This document shows, in pieces, positions 38,961 to 50,053 of a stretch of DNA of 64,000 bases. Origin of the DNA: Amphiura filiformis (Eukaryota > Echinodermata > Ophiuroidea > Amphilepidida > Amphiuridae); NCBI RefSeq assembly GCF_039555335.1, contig NW_027305508.1, positions 372,001 to 436,000 on the forward strand. Direction: 5' to 3'. The position numbers and the translations under genes were made by a program. Positions within the stretch are counted from its first letter, which is position 1, and each line of letters opens with the position of its first letter. The notes beneath the pieces are model-generated. The model was given only the letters and a program-made list of their open reading frames with translations, was not told the DNA's origin and did not search any database.

Positions 38961-39559
38961 AAATAAATAAATAATCTAAAACGTCAAAAATATCCCTTTG
39001 TTGCATCGAATTCCTTTGTTATATTTACACAATGTGTTGACAAATAAGAATTGTATATAAAATTAGAAACAAAATTTTGTTGAAAAAGTTGATGAAGAGC
39101 AACATCTCCTCAGCGGTACAGAAAGGTCAGTAATTACATGACTGCAATGTCACTCACCCTTCCACTCACTCAGTTTACTCAGTTTAAGAAGAGACTAAAT
39201 ATGCTGAGGCTTTTTCCACCTAGTAAACTATCCTAACGATGCTTATGTTTTAACTGTGCTAATTCCACTCCAATTGTCTTGACTTGCCTATTGCCACAAT
39301 GACAACCAGCAACTAATTCTGCACTCTGTCGATCGTGACAGAGGTCAACCCTTTTAATGTGTTATGACCATCCCATACGCCACATGTGGATACATAGTAT
39401 TATGAACATATTCTATTTTTGATATTAATATTAATTTATATTAATATCCGGCATATATTATGGACCAAGTTGCCGAGGAGAAACTGATTTACCAGTTGAA
39501 CCAAAGACCATTTTTGGACCATTATGTACATAAGGACCAGTGATTACACTGACAAAATT

Positions 39560-39864
39560 TCATAAAACATAACATAACATAACATTCAAAAACTTTTTTT
39601 TTTAACTTACAGCAAAATATTATAAAATATTGTTATTTTAAATGCTGACGAAATATTTGGCAAAAAATATTTGCAAAAATATTTTACAATAACATTTTGA
39701 CAACATTTTAAAATGTTGTTGTCTTGTGTATTTTCATACAAAACATTTTTATGACCTTTACATGCAAAGCCAGACATCTAATGTTATTAAAATTGTTTAC
39801 CAACCACACCCCAAAATATATATAAACCATTAAAAATGTTTTAAAAGCATTTTGTGTTTGCTGG
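39560..39864. mobile_element. CCCAGCAAAC foldback downstream of GPCR copy 3
   Basis: The right end TTTTGTGTTTGCTGGGG is intact at about 39850-39866. The left end is truncated. The interior closely follows the 27162-27532 copy. Confidence 0.65.
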
Positions 39865-40052
39865 GGTGTGCCGTTTTAGCATGTTTTTTGTCTGCAGCCA
39901 TTTTTTGATCGAACATTTTCCCTGCAGTTATCAGATGAAAGCATTACTTAGGTACCATCTAGTCAAATCTAACAACTAGTCAAATCAACTGTATTTGCAT
40001 TTACTTAGTTTCAATGTTTATCTTGAAAACCATTTGTAAAAGTCACTGCCAG

Positions 40053-40380
40053 TTACACAGGACACGTTTGTAAAACTTGCGTATCTTGATCATGATACAG
40101 AAACGGATTAATGCAGGAGTTGAGGTAAATCACATAGGAGAGTTGGTCACGATGGTATGCAGTATTACACTGGGGGCAAAAGGTGGCAACGAGAGCATAC
40201 AATACAAATGGCAGTGTGCAGATGTTGACAACCAATACGATAGCACCAAGTACTATGGCTGCCTTCTTGTAGCGCTTGTTGGGATCAGCGTCAGCCCTAG
40301 GTATAGCTGCTCCATGAGCCATTGGTACAGCAGAGCTACCACTTGGTCCTGTAGCAGAACTACTTGAAAAATTAATAAAC
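40053..40380 (-). pseudogene. GPCR copy 3, C-terminal remnant
   Basis: Encodes only the end of the third intracellular loop, TM6 (NICTLPFVLYAL) and most of TM7 (YLNSCINPFLY). An 8-nt deletion relative to copy 1 after FLY shifts the frame and removes helix 8. Upstream of about 40380 the homology stops abruptly and is replaced by sequence related to 32650-32865. TM1-TM5 are absent. Confidence 0.9.
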
Positions 40381-40610
40381 AAATTTCTTGGGCCAAACAA
40401 TTTTTTTTGTTACGTTGACGAAAAAATTTGGGCCAAAAAAACCCGTTTTGGGGATTTTCTCCAAAAATGAGCATTTTGGCCCAAATTGGATCTCACAGAT
40501 GAATTCACCAAGTCATTTCCATTCTAAAAATGTATATTTTTATATTCTTTAGACTAATAATTTAGCAGTTATGAGGCCCGAAAGTTTTCATAATTCCAGG
40601 GTTCAGACCA
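40380..40610. mobile_element. TE fragment replacing the GPCR copy 3 5' part
   Basis: Resembles 32650-32865: both contain GAAAAAAT-TGGG, a TCC-AAAA-TGAGCATT block and CATAATTCCAGGGTT in the same order. It marks the breakpoint that removed the first two thirds of GPCR copy 3. Confidence 0.55.
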
Positions 40611-41203
40611 ACCTTTAGACAGGCTTTGAAACCCTTTCAAATCTAAAACAATCTGTGTTGCTATTATGACCAATAGAAGAAGTAGCTGTGCAAGACTCAT
40701 AGGTCTGCTGTGTTCAGGAGCTGAGGACTTGCACAGTAACTACTACAGACCTCGTAAACGTCAAGCAACTTTCACATATATCGCAGTGATGACAGAGGCA
40801 AAAAGTTAACCCTATTTTTCTCAAATCATCTGTGCGTGTAAGTAGGGAGCTAGCTGTTTCACAAAGATCCGAGAACTCAATCTAAAAATTGCATATCTTA
40901 ATATATCAAAGTTGTTTTTTTTTTGTTTTTTTTGTCATTGTGTTTTTATTGAAAAAGCAAACCACAAACACATGATTGGAAAAAATTAGAACAAGTATAC
41001 ATAAATCATTAAACATCAATCAAATCACAAATTGACATCAAACAAACACAAAAGTTCTGTGACCAAACATATCGGATTGAACCATGCGAACATACATTTA
41101 CCTGCCACCACAAAAGTGGGCATACTTAAATTACATGTACATGTACAGGAAGAGCATGTAAAAGGTGATTTATAAACAGCACATTTACAACCAAAAAGTG
41201 AAA

Positions 41204-41698
41204 TCAAAAATCAACACTCCATTTACGGAAGTGTTGAGATAGTTTCCCTTTTTTCAAAGCAATTTGATACTCAATCTTACGTTTGATAATGATAAAGGAT
41301 TTAAGACCACTAAACGAGGGAGAGACATTTTGGAATTTACATTTGTAAATAAAAAATTTGTAGCATAAAAATAAGACTGTCCAAAAGGGTTCATCCGGTA
41401 CACCAAACATTACATCAATCTGGTTGAAATTGTAGTCAGAATGCAGTTTCATATTAATAAAATTTTGAAGAGCCTGCCAAATGGGATTTACTTTTTCACA
41501 ATCACAAAATATATGTAAAATGGTCTCAGGATATTTATCACATAAGGAACATAGAGGTGAATCCTTTCTCCCAATTTTATGAAGGAACTTATTAAGTGCA
41601 ATAGCCCGATGAAAAACTTTGAAATAAAATGCTCTTAATTGTGTCTCAATGGTACAAGAAAAATTACGAGAGTGAATATTTTCCCACTCCCAATCCAT
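41204..41698 (-). pseudogene. LINE C-terminal zinc-knuckle fragment
   Basis: Contains LCSLCDKYPETILHIFCDC, a C-x2-C-x8-H-x3-C zf-RVT knuckle, followed by the WQALQNFI helix that usually follows it. It ends in a stop at 41204. The region 40914-41203 is the presumed 3' untranslated part with an A-rich tail. Confidence 0.8.
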
Positions 41699-42032
41699 AG
41701 CCTCCTCATTACTATTATCATTAAGGTTAGCAACAACTTTAAACTGTTGCGATTTGGTAGTTCACAGCATCTTGCGAATGGTAGTGAGCTTTGGCAAAAA
41801 TTGCATTGCTCAATTCATAGTGAGCTTGTAGAAGAATCTTAATATCACAGATATACTTTTGTAGGTCCTGTGGTTCTTGAGTTATGTTGTAAAAAGGGCT
41901 GAAACAACAACACTTTTGTAAAACGTAGATAACTCATTAGCAGTAATAAATTAATCAAGTTTTGAAAGTATTTGATTTGTAGAATGAACTTTTGCAAAAG
42001 ATCAAAATGTTATTTTTCAATAATATATTGAT

Positions 42033-43260
42033 TTAGATAATGAAAATCGATTTTTCGGTTGCTTCGACCAACAATACCTCGTCTACCCTTAAGCAATTCA
42101 TCCCAATACAGTTGAGCTTTATCAGGAGGTGATTTGTCAACCATAATTTGGTAACAATAACGAGGGACTTTAGGTGCCAACAGAATATTGCTTGAAAATA
42201 TATTTTAAAAATCACAATCTTCAACAGTGGCATCATCAAGCAATTCCCTTTCAACAATACTATTAACCAATGTATTGTATTTCCTCCTGTCTCTATAAGG
42301 GATATCAAATTCAATAATAAGATCATCAAAAGACTTCAGAACTGGAGTGGGAGTGTCAGTATAGAGCAAATCAGTAATATTATAAATTCCTCTTTCATAC
42401 CAGGCTGCATAGTAGAAATACTGTTTTGATTTGGTGCGGACATGTTTATTATACCAAATTCCCCCTGTAATTTCAATTGCTTCAATTCAAAGCCAAGATC
42501 TTGAGCTGCCATATCCCTAAAATAATACCAAGATCGGGCGAATCAGAAATTTGAGTATTCTTGAGCTGTGTAAGAACTTTTTCTGGGGCATAAGCTTTCC
42601 AAAGAAGATTTGTATCTGAATGGAAGCATTTAAGGGCAGATAATTCAATTGATTTCCATGTACAAAAATAATTATCATCCAATAAATGTTTAACCCATGT
42701 CATTTTTTGTGACTGGGCAAAAGTAAACGGGTCAACCATTTTGAGTCCGCCTGATCCATAACCAAGGCATAAGATTGACCTTTTAACCCGATCATTTCCA
42801 TCATTCCAGATAAATTTATAAAAAATAGAATTTAGTTTCTTAAAAAACAGATTAGGAACTTTGATACACAGCACTGAAAAAAAAGATATAAAAATTGAGG
42901 CAAAATGAGGGATTTAATAACAGAAATTTTACCAATAAGGGATAAATTCCTGGCCCTCCAGCAGTTTAAAGTTTTTTCGATAAGGTCTAATTTTGGTTTG
43001 TAATTCAATTCATATAAAGATTTTATATCCAATGAGAATGTAATACCTAAACATTTAAATTTGTCATTTTTCCATTGCAATCCTTTATCTCGGAATGGAA
43101 AAGTAGCAGCACCCTTTTTTGAACCAATCCAAATTGCTTCAGATTTAAGTAAATTAATTTTACAACCTGAACATGTTGCGAAAATGTCTAGAGTTGAAAA
43201 TAAGTTGTCAAATGATTCAAGAGCACCATCAATGAAGCAGGTGGTATCATCAGCTAACAT
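42033..43260 (-). pseudogene. LINE RT palm/thumb fragments
   Basis: Frame 43260-42832 contains MLADDTTCF, the catalytic box as LADD, followed by CSGCKINLLKSEAIWIGS, typical of the block after the catalytic Asp pair. Frames 42874-42482 and 42329-42033 continue the connection region (NSIFYKFIWNDG, YGSGGLKMVDP). At least two frame changes separate them. Confidence 0.8.
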
Positions 43261-43550
43261 AGATAATTTAAGCTCCTCACCATCAATTGAATTCCACCGA
43301 TATTGGGATTACCCCTAATGGCAATCATGAGCACCTCCATAATAAACAAAAAGATGTAAGGGGAGATTGGGCACCCTTGAAATATCCCTCTGCACATATC
43401 AATAGAACTTGTAAGGAACCCATTGTTAGTAACATAAGATTTCCTGCAAAGTGCAAGAATAAAATGTTTTAATCCAATTCAGAAAATTATCGCCAAAGTT
43501 AAAATGCTCAAGGACTGCAGGCAAATCATTTACTTCAGTGTATTCAATTA

Positions 43551-44023
43551 CCGTAATGGTCCGAGTATAGTCCCACCCGTTTTTTATGTGAAAATTTTTC
43601 ACAATTGGGGTGGGATTATACTCAATTTCAAAAAAAAAAAAAAAAAAAATTTGAAATTTTTTTTTAAGTTTATTTTTTTCGGTTTTGAGTGTCCCTGGAC
43701 CTAGACCTAGATGCTAGGATCATTCATGGTTGACCTAAAAAAAAAAAAAAAAAAAAAAAATTTCAAGATATTTTGTATTTTCATATGAAAATTGATACTT
43801 TGTTTTCATGTCATACTCTATTAATGATTTCAAAATGCATTCAAATTTTTTTTTTTTTAGGTCAACCATGAATGATCCTAGCATCTAGGTCTAGGTCCAG
43901 GGACACTCAAAACCGAAAAACACTTTAAAAAAATTTTTTTTTTTTTTTACAATTTCTGAAATTTTTCGAAAAATGGGGGGTGGGATTATACTCGAACATG
44001 GGACTATACTCGGACCAATACGG
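43551..44023. mobile_element. Mariner-like foldback MITE inside the LINE
   Basis: The ends CCGTAATGGTCCGAGTATAG and their complement (CTATACTCGGACCAATACGG) are flanked by TA on both sides (43549-43550, 44024-44025), as in Tc1/mariner-type insertions. A second inner inverted pair (GTCCCTGGACCTAGACCTAG and complement) makes nearly the whole element a hairpin. Poly-A and poly-T runs interrupt it. Confidence 0.8.
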
Positions 44024-44116
44024 TATATCAATTAGAAGCCTGATATTATTGCCAATATTTCTGCCCTTTAAAAAACCGGATTGATCACCATGAATAAGAC
44101 CCCCCCATACATTTCT

Positions 44117-44456
44117 TCAACCGATTTGCCATAGTTTTGGCAATAATTTTGTAATCAACTGTAAGTAATGAAATAGCCCTATAATTTTTAATATTAAGTG
44201 CAGGGTCTTTATCTTTTTTTGGGAAGAAGTGTTACAATCCCGTTCCTCTGAGATAAGGATAAAATCCCTCTTCAAAAGAAAAATTGAATGAATCCAAAAG
44301 CATGTCACCAATGTCAATCCAGAAAACAATGTAAAATTCAATAGGGAAACCATCAAATCCAGGGGCTCGGTTTAAATTCATGGAAGAAATTGTGCGGAAA
44401 ACTTCATTTTTAGTAAGGCAAGTTTTATCAATTTCAGGCAATTTTGGGACATCCAT
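44117..44456 (-). pseudogene. LINE RT N-terminal fragment
   Basis: Encodes NLNRAPGFDGFPIEFY, the RT block with the normal G-x-DG-P motif (here GFDGFP), preceded by an LTKNEV helix region. A frameshift at about 44240 moves to a second frame that reads through the following block (KDKDPALNIKNYRAISLLTV-like). The element is truncated at its 5' side exactly at the target duplication. Confidence 0.8.
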
Positions 44457-45261
44457 ATCAAAGTTTACAGACTGTGATGTTTCAGAAAATGTACTTTATA
44501 TACTCTCAAAATTGAAGACCTCATCATCAGATACTAGACTGCGATGATTCTCTCTCAAAATTTCACATCAAAATTCACAGACATTCTCGCTTAAGAGGGG
44601 AATAAACAAATTGAGGTAGAATACTTTGATTGGATCAAAAGCTGAAGTTTTCACATGCATCTTCCCAAGAATGTTGATTGGTTAGCTTAAAAAAACCCTG
44701 AGCCAATCAGACAACTTATGCTTAATAGCTGCAATCATCAAGGGAACTTACTGTCATGAGAAACATGCAGCATGCAGATTAGATCATCTTCAATATTTGA
44801 AATAATTGCTAATATTCTTTACCACTTGGTTGTAACAAAATGTGACCATGATCTTTAAAAGAATTACAAAACAGTGAACAGGAAGTTACTTTTTACAATA
44901 TTTGTATTTTATATATATATATATTTATGCTTCTTGTTCACAATGTATCCTTGTAAATGCAGCCTTCTTGGAAATCAGTGTTTTATTATTAAAGGAGCTT
45001 TACCCTGGGTAAATACATGAATCATCTAATATGCTACTAATAATTTTAATTCAAATTTGTAAAAATTATCACAGAACAATTTTTTTCATCCATTGAATGC
45101 CTTTATTAAATTTATGCAATGTGTCAACACATGAGAATTGCACATAAATGTAACATTAGAAACAAACTTTCTAAAGTTGATGAAAAACAACATTTTCTCA
45201 ATACAGTAAGGTCAGTAATTGCATGACTGCAATGTCAATCACCCTTTTCCACTCACTCAGT

Positions 45262-46369
45262 TTAAAGCCATATTATTACATTTGCTGAGGAAGACGCCCT
45301 CAATATTTTTCAAAATTCTGTTTTTACATAATTATAATGTACTTTATTTTAAAAACTAACCTAACCTACCCTGCAAAAATCAAGACCGTCTAGGTTAGAG
45401 TGGCAAGTTTTCCGTGATTTATAACACCGAATTCTGTGATTTTTCGTGCGTGGTTTTAAATACTAAATTCCGTGATTTTCTGTGATGTAATTTCAATTCT
45501 GTGTTCACAATCGGGGTAAAAAGAAGTTGTAATACTTGCATTAACTTTTTAGTTGTTTTAAGCCTGATATCTTTAGTTGGATATGACGTCCACAGTATTG
45601 GCGATTGTTTGTTTTGAGTTGAATTGGCAACCTGTTTAGCATCACTTGGCTTGGATTTTGTGTGAGACCATCTTTCACTACTCAATGGACTCTGTCTCTT
45701 TATAACACCGAATTCCGTGATTATCCGTGCATGGTTTTAAATACTAAATTCCGTGATTTTGCGTGATGTAATTTCAATTCTGTGTTCACAATCGGGGTAA
45801 ATAGAAGTTTAATACTTGCATTAACTTTTTAGTTGTTTTAAGCCTGATATCTTTGACGACGGACTTCATTTTCATTATTTTAACCTCACATCTCATTAGT
45901 TTTTCTTCATTTTTTTTTTTCTTAAGGAAAAAACATGTTTTCTGCGAATTTCTGTGTTTTCCGTTTTTTTTCTTAAATTCCGTGAATTTGTCCGTTTTTC
46001 CGTGACACAGAAAACTTGCCACTCTAGTCTAGGTGCTGTAGTTTAGTCACAATCCGAGATTTTGAATAAAACGCAGGAACCGTTGTTTTATTATTACGAT
46101 GTAAATATTAGTCAAACACGTACTCGATGTTCATAACAGTACGTACATGTAGTCATGTACATGGCGACACACATAAAGGATCGTGTCGTAGCTTAACCGA
46201 ATGGGTGACACGCATTGATGTCATCGGCGCTGGTAATAAATTCCAATTTTCTTTGCTCAGTTGTCCAGCTTAAAATTAAAAGGGGACATATCTGACAGTA
46301 AAAGCTAACATTTTATGGAAAAGAAATACTAATTAATTTTTTATGGAAATGTTATAATATGGCTTTAAG
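45262..46369. mobile_element. Outer TIR element carrying a nested MITE
   Basis: TTAAAGCCATATTATTACA at 45262 matches the complement of the sequence ending TATAATATGGCTTTAA at about 46368. The GPCR flank homology stops at the left end. The hAT-like MITE at 45396-46026 lies within it. Confidence 0.55.
45396..46026. mobile_element. hAT-like MITE containing an ERI2 exon fragment
   Basis: The ends TAGAGTGGCAAGTTTTC and their complement are flanked by an exact 8-bp duplication GTCTAGGT (45388-45395 and 46027-46034). Inside are two direct copies of a roughly 155-bp MITE segment (about 45417-45574 and 45700-45856). Between them is a 129-bp insert (45572-45700) matching ERI2 last-exon sequence 49307-49435 with 7 differences. 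A third part ends with repeated TTCCGTG motifs. No transposase is encoded. Confidence 0.85.
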
Positions 46370-46539
46370 AACAGATGCAAAATGCTGATCCTTTTCCCCC
46401 CCGTAAAGTATCCAAACAATACTTAGATTTTAACGTGGCTGTGCACTCTCGACGTTGTTTCTGTCAAGAAATTGAGCTTTTTTGACACGTATGTGCCTTG
46501 TAATGTTTTTTACAAGCAAAGAAAATCCAAATTTGTTAA

Positions 46540-47195
46540 GGGCTGGGGTATGAACGTTTGGACAGTATTTATTTTGGGACATTAGAGCACATCAGACATA
46601 TCAATTGCATTCTGAATACGAAGAATGTCCTTCTGATATCAAATAATTTTGATTTTTGAAATTCGCAATTTAATACACATTTTATGGCAAATCATTAAAA
46701 TTGATATTTTGATATTTAACAGTACTCAAGTAAACTTTACAAATCTGATGATTTATACTTAAAGTGTATGTAGGTGGGATGAAAAGTCGACGATCAATTG
46801 AAAATTTTGACCTTTCGTATTGGAGATATGGATTTTTTCCCCAAAACACCAACAAAAAATAGGTCTTTTTAGGAAAAAAATCCATATCTTCAATATGAAA
46901 GGTCAAAATTTTCAATTGACCGTCGGCCTTTCCTCCCAGCTACATACACTTTAAGAATATATCATTAGATTTATATAATTTACTTCGAGGACTGTTTTTT
47001 ATCAAAAATTTGAAAAATACTAAATTTTTATAATTTGTCATAAAATTTGTATTATATTGTGATTTTCAAAAATGAAAATTATTTGATATCAGAAAGACAT
47101 GCTTCAGATTCAGAATGCAATTCGATAGGTCTGAGGTGCTCTCATGTCCCTCAAAAAATACTGTCGAAACGCAATAAACGCTCATTCTAGATCCC
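46540..47195. mobile_element. Foldback MITE flanked by TTAA, copy 1
   Basis: A 656-bp near-palindromic element flanked by TTAA on both sides (46536-46539, 47196-47199), with ends GGGCTGGGG and the complement of GGGATCTAGAATGAGCG. The arms meet near 46850, around CACCAACAAAAAATAGG. TTAA targets are typical of piggyBac-type elements, though the GGG start differs from the usual CCC. Class assignment is tentative. Confidence 0.7.
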
Positions 47196-47199
47196 TTAA

Positions 47200-48355
47200 A
47201 CCCAACAGCATTTTTTCATGGATTTTATTTCACTCAAGTTTACAATTTAAAAAGGAAGAAAATCTTTGTTGAACCAGCAGGGTACACACATGCTACAATG
47301 CATAGTGTTGCAAAGTTGTGCAATTTGGTAATGCACAGATACGCTACGCCTATTGAAGTGACGCTTATCTGCATGCCAAGCGCAACCTATGGCAGCACTG
47401 ATTTCACAAAAACTTAGTGGTCAAATGGCTCTATTTTAGCTGATAAAATGCAGGCCTTTTTCAAGTTTTTGTGTTCGATTTAAATATCAAGCTATGAATG
47501 GATTTCGGTCAAACTTCTCAAGGGGCTGTGGATTTATCCAATGTTCACGTAATGTGAGGTAGAAATACGAGAGTTGTCACATTCTCCTGCGAGCTTTGAT
47601 CAAAGTGCAACATATGTGTCTACTTATAACTTCAATTACAGCATCTATAGGTAAGCAATATGCTCATCGTAAAAAGCCAACATCAGCTCCGGAAGCAGTT
47701 TTCTCATTTTTTGGTCTATTTCCGATTTTATGCATCATTTTGTATAGATTAGCAGTGTGAATTTTAAGAAGTTAATTTTGTTGCATTGTGTTAAAATCTC
47801 AAAAAATATAAGGCCAATAGCAAACAAATGTAGTCTCAAGATTAAGGAAAAAAAAATTGTTTTGTCAAAACAGAAAAATGTCTCCAATTTTGATGCAAAT
47901 GGTCTCAAAATGTTCGAGTTATTATAACAATTTCAATAAGGAATAATTTGTAACATCCGAGATGCTTTGTTACCTAGTAACATACTGAAATGGGTCAATT
48001 CCCAGTTAAGTCCTATTGGTTGTGACCTATTTTGCTGTGTTTCCTTGGTTACCAGATAGGGCAAACTATTTGCTTGATATTACAAGATGAAAAAGTTGAG
48101 ACAGTTCTGTTTTGACCCATGTGTAGCCCAAATGTTGACCTTCAACCCTTTTGCGCATAACCTTGGAAAGATAAGGCATAGATATGTCAAACTATTAACT
48201 GAATCCTTATGACCTGAGGAATATTTTGAAATTAGTGTCAATAAAATTTGAGCAACTTTGAAATTTCACCCCTATATAAACTTTGACCTTGGAATTCTGG
48301 GATTGGCTAACACAAATGTCCAACATTCTTTGACTTCACAGCAAGCAATTCAACC
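47200..48355. other. No recognised gene; region downstream of ERI2
   Basis: No frame above 60 codons of interest and no repeat recognised. It could include ERI2 3' untranslated sequence near its right edge. Confidence 0.5.
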
Positions 48356-48359
48356 TGTA

Positions 48360-48745
48360 TGCTCTTTAATGAAGTTTATACATTTGTAACATCATGAATT
48401 CAGAGCTGGTGGTTTCAAAACTGTTCTTTGACACATCTTTAATCATCTTCCACCCCCTCCCCAATTAATTCCCCAGTCTCACACTGTTGCTGATATACAA
48501 CAATGGCTGGCAGTTAAACTGTGTTCCATTGTTTAGAACAATAGAAACTGGCTGGTCGAGTTTTGATTTCATCCCTAAGTCTCCCATCCGGACTAGGGTT
48601 AGGCTTTTTATGAAGTTTAAACATTTACACAACATCATAAATTCAGAGTTGGTGGTTTCAAAACTGTCCTTTGGCTCATTCCCAATCGTTTCCCCAAACC
48701 CCCCAATTTACTTCCATTCCCCAGTCTTACACCTTCACTGATATA
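48360..48745. repeat. Tandem duplicate (about 140 bp) just downstream of the ERI2 stop
   Basis: 48361-48500 and 48597-48745 share TGAAGTTTA-ACATTT, ATTCAGAG-TGGTGGTTTC, AAAACTGT-CTTTG and the CCCCAGTCT-ACAC block in order. It lies in the likely 3' UTR. In a different frame the right copy encodes VRLGNGSKLGGLGKRLG, which could alternatively be a C-terminal extension if the annotated stop is displaced by a frameshift. Confidence 0.6.
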
Positions 48746-48831
48746 TGACTGACCAAGTCTCTCTACAGGACTAGGTGTAGATTTATACCCTATCACTGGT
48801 GTCGTTGGTGTAGACTTGTTATAATTCAACT

Positions 48832-50053
48832 TCAACACGGGTGTAGATCTCGGTAATTGGATATTGAAGTTTGTTTGTATTTCAACACAGGTGTGCTGGA
48901 CACAGCAAGTTTTTCTTTAATCACCACGCTTTCCCATTTGAAATATCCGCAACCTTGCTTGCTCCGTCGATTTGTCGAATCATGTAGAGCAAACTCGCTA
49001 CTTCTACCGCCTCTCCTGTTTGGACAACTGTAGAACCCTCTCCCTTGGTTCGGTCCCGGTGACACAACATTGTTTTTCTTTGCCCGACGTCCACACCCAC
49101 ACATGGGTGGGGTAATGTTCCCTTGCAGCATTCCGGATGACAAGGTAGGACTATAGGTTGGTGTTCTTAGTACCTTTGAAGCTACAGTTGTTGAACTAGG
49201 TGGTGTTTTCAGAGTACCATTGGTATTAAAAGGGGATTTTCTTGTCATTGGGGCAGGGCCAATTGGAGTTTTGAATTCTGATCGTTATGCGGTTGGAATT
49301 GTTGATTTTAGTTGGATATGACGTCCACAGTATTGGCGATTGTTTATTTTGAGTTGAATTGGCAACCTGTTTAGCATCACTTGGCTTGGATATTGTGTGC
49401 GACCATTTTTCACTACTCAAAGGACTTGGTCTCTTCACACCTACTCTACCATTGCTTTGTCCATCAGTGTTGCCATCTTTAACACCAGACCTTAAACATG
49501 TTTGGACTGGTACAAGTGATTGGGCACTTACAGTATTGCCAGATTTATCTCCCAAATTAGGACACAGTGCATCTGTTACACCCAATGCAACTTTGGGTGT
49601 CATTACGCTTGCTATACCAGGAACACTCTTAACACTAGACTGTTCTGAATTGGGCTCACTATGTCCCCATTTATCTTCCCAAGCAAGTGCTTGTGTTGCT
49701 GTTACAAAGTCATCGTCATCATCATCTGAGTTACAATATCTTTCTTCCTCGCCATCCTCCTCATGCTGGGTTGATGCAGGAGCGATGTAAATATCCTCAC
49801 TTTGTCTTGCATCTGAAATGGTTGCAGTTGCCGTCCAAACCATCTCCTGCTGGTACGATGCGACATTACATACAGGAGCAGTTATGATGACATTGTCAAA
49901 ATGCCCCTTTGTTGCCTTGGAATCTGTCACTGGTGGATATTGAGCAAAACCTTGCATATGAGTTGCTTGATTTATTGCTTGAGTTTGAAGGACATGAGCG
50001 CTTGCTTGATTTGACTCAATTGCTTTGGTTGGCACAGGACGTTTCTGGACAGT
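48832..50053 (-). CDS. ERI2: ERI2 last exon: linker and GRF zinc finger, with a frameshift
   Basis: Starts after TTTTACAG at 50054 with TVQKRPVPTK and is open to about 49285. The correct downstream frame (RSEFKTPIGPAPMTRKSPF) is one base off, and the switch lies near 49280-49290 at CATAACG. No GT-AG intron fits there. The linker has an acidic run (residues EEDGEEERYCNSDDDDDD, about 49715-49765). The GRF finger occupies about 48925-49110. The stop is at 48832-48834. The stretch 49307-49435 is shared with the MITE at 45396. The human linker is not conserved, so this part gives little homology support beyond the finger. Confidence 0.85.

Larger units (their letters stand above)
40914..44454 (-). 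mobile_element. 5'-truncated LINE with 11-bp target duplication
   Basis: Both sides carry ATATCAAAGTT (40903-40913 and 44455-44465). On the minus strand the element ends in an A-rich tail next to the left copy, so orientation, tail and duplication all fit target-primed reverse transcription. Outside the duplications the sequence is the GPCR upstream flank, continuous across the insertion. The content is an RT without endonuclease, then a C-terminal zinc-knuckle region, in several frames. A 473-bp MITE sits inside it. The RT and tail look like the L1/Tx1-type group, a tentative assignment. Confidence 0.9.

Noticed and set aside
43735-43870. Possible poly(A) signal or tail of a retrogene
   Set aside because: The A and T runs are symmetric parts of the foldback MITE at 43551-44023.
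49359-49790. 143-codon plus-strand frame
   Set aside because: Antisense shadow of the ERI2 linker exon.
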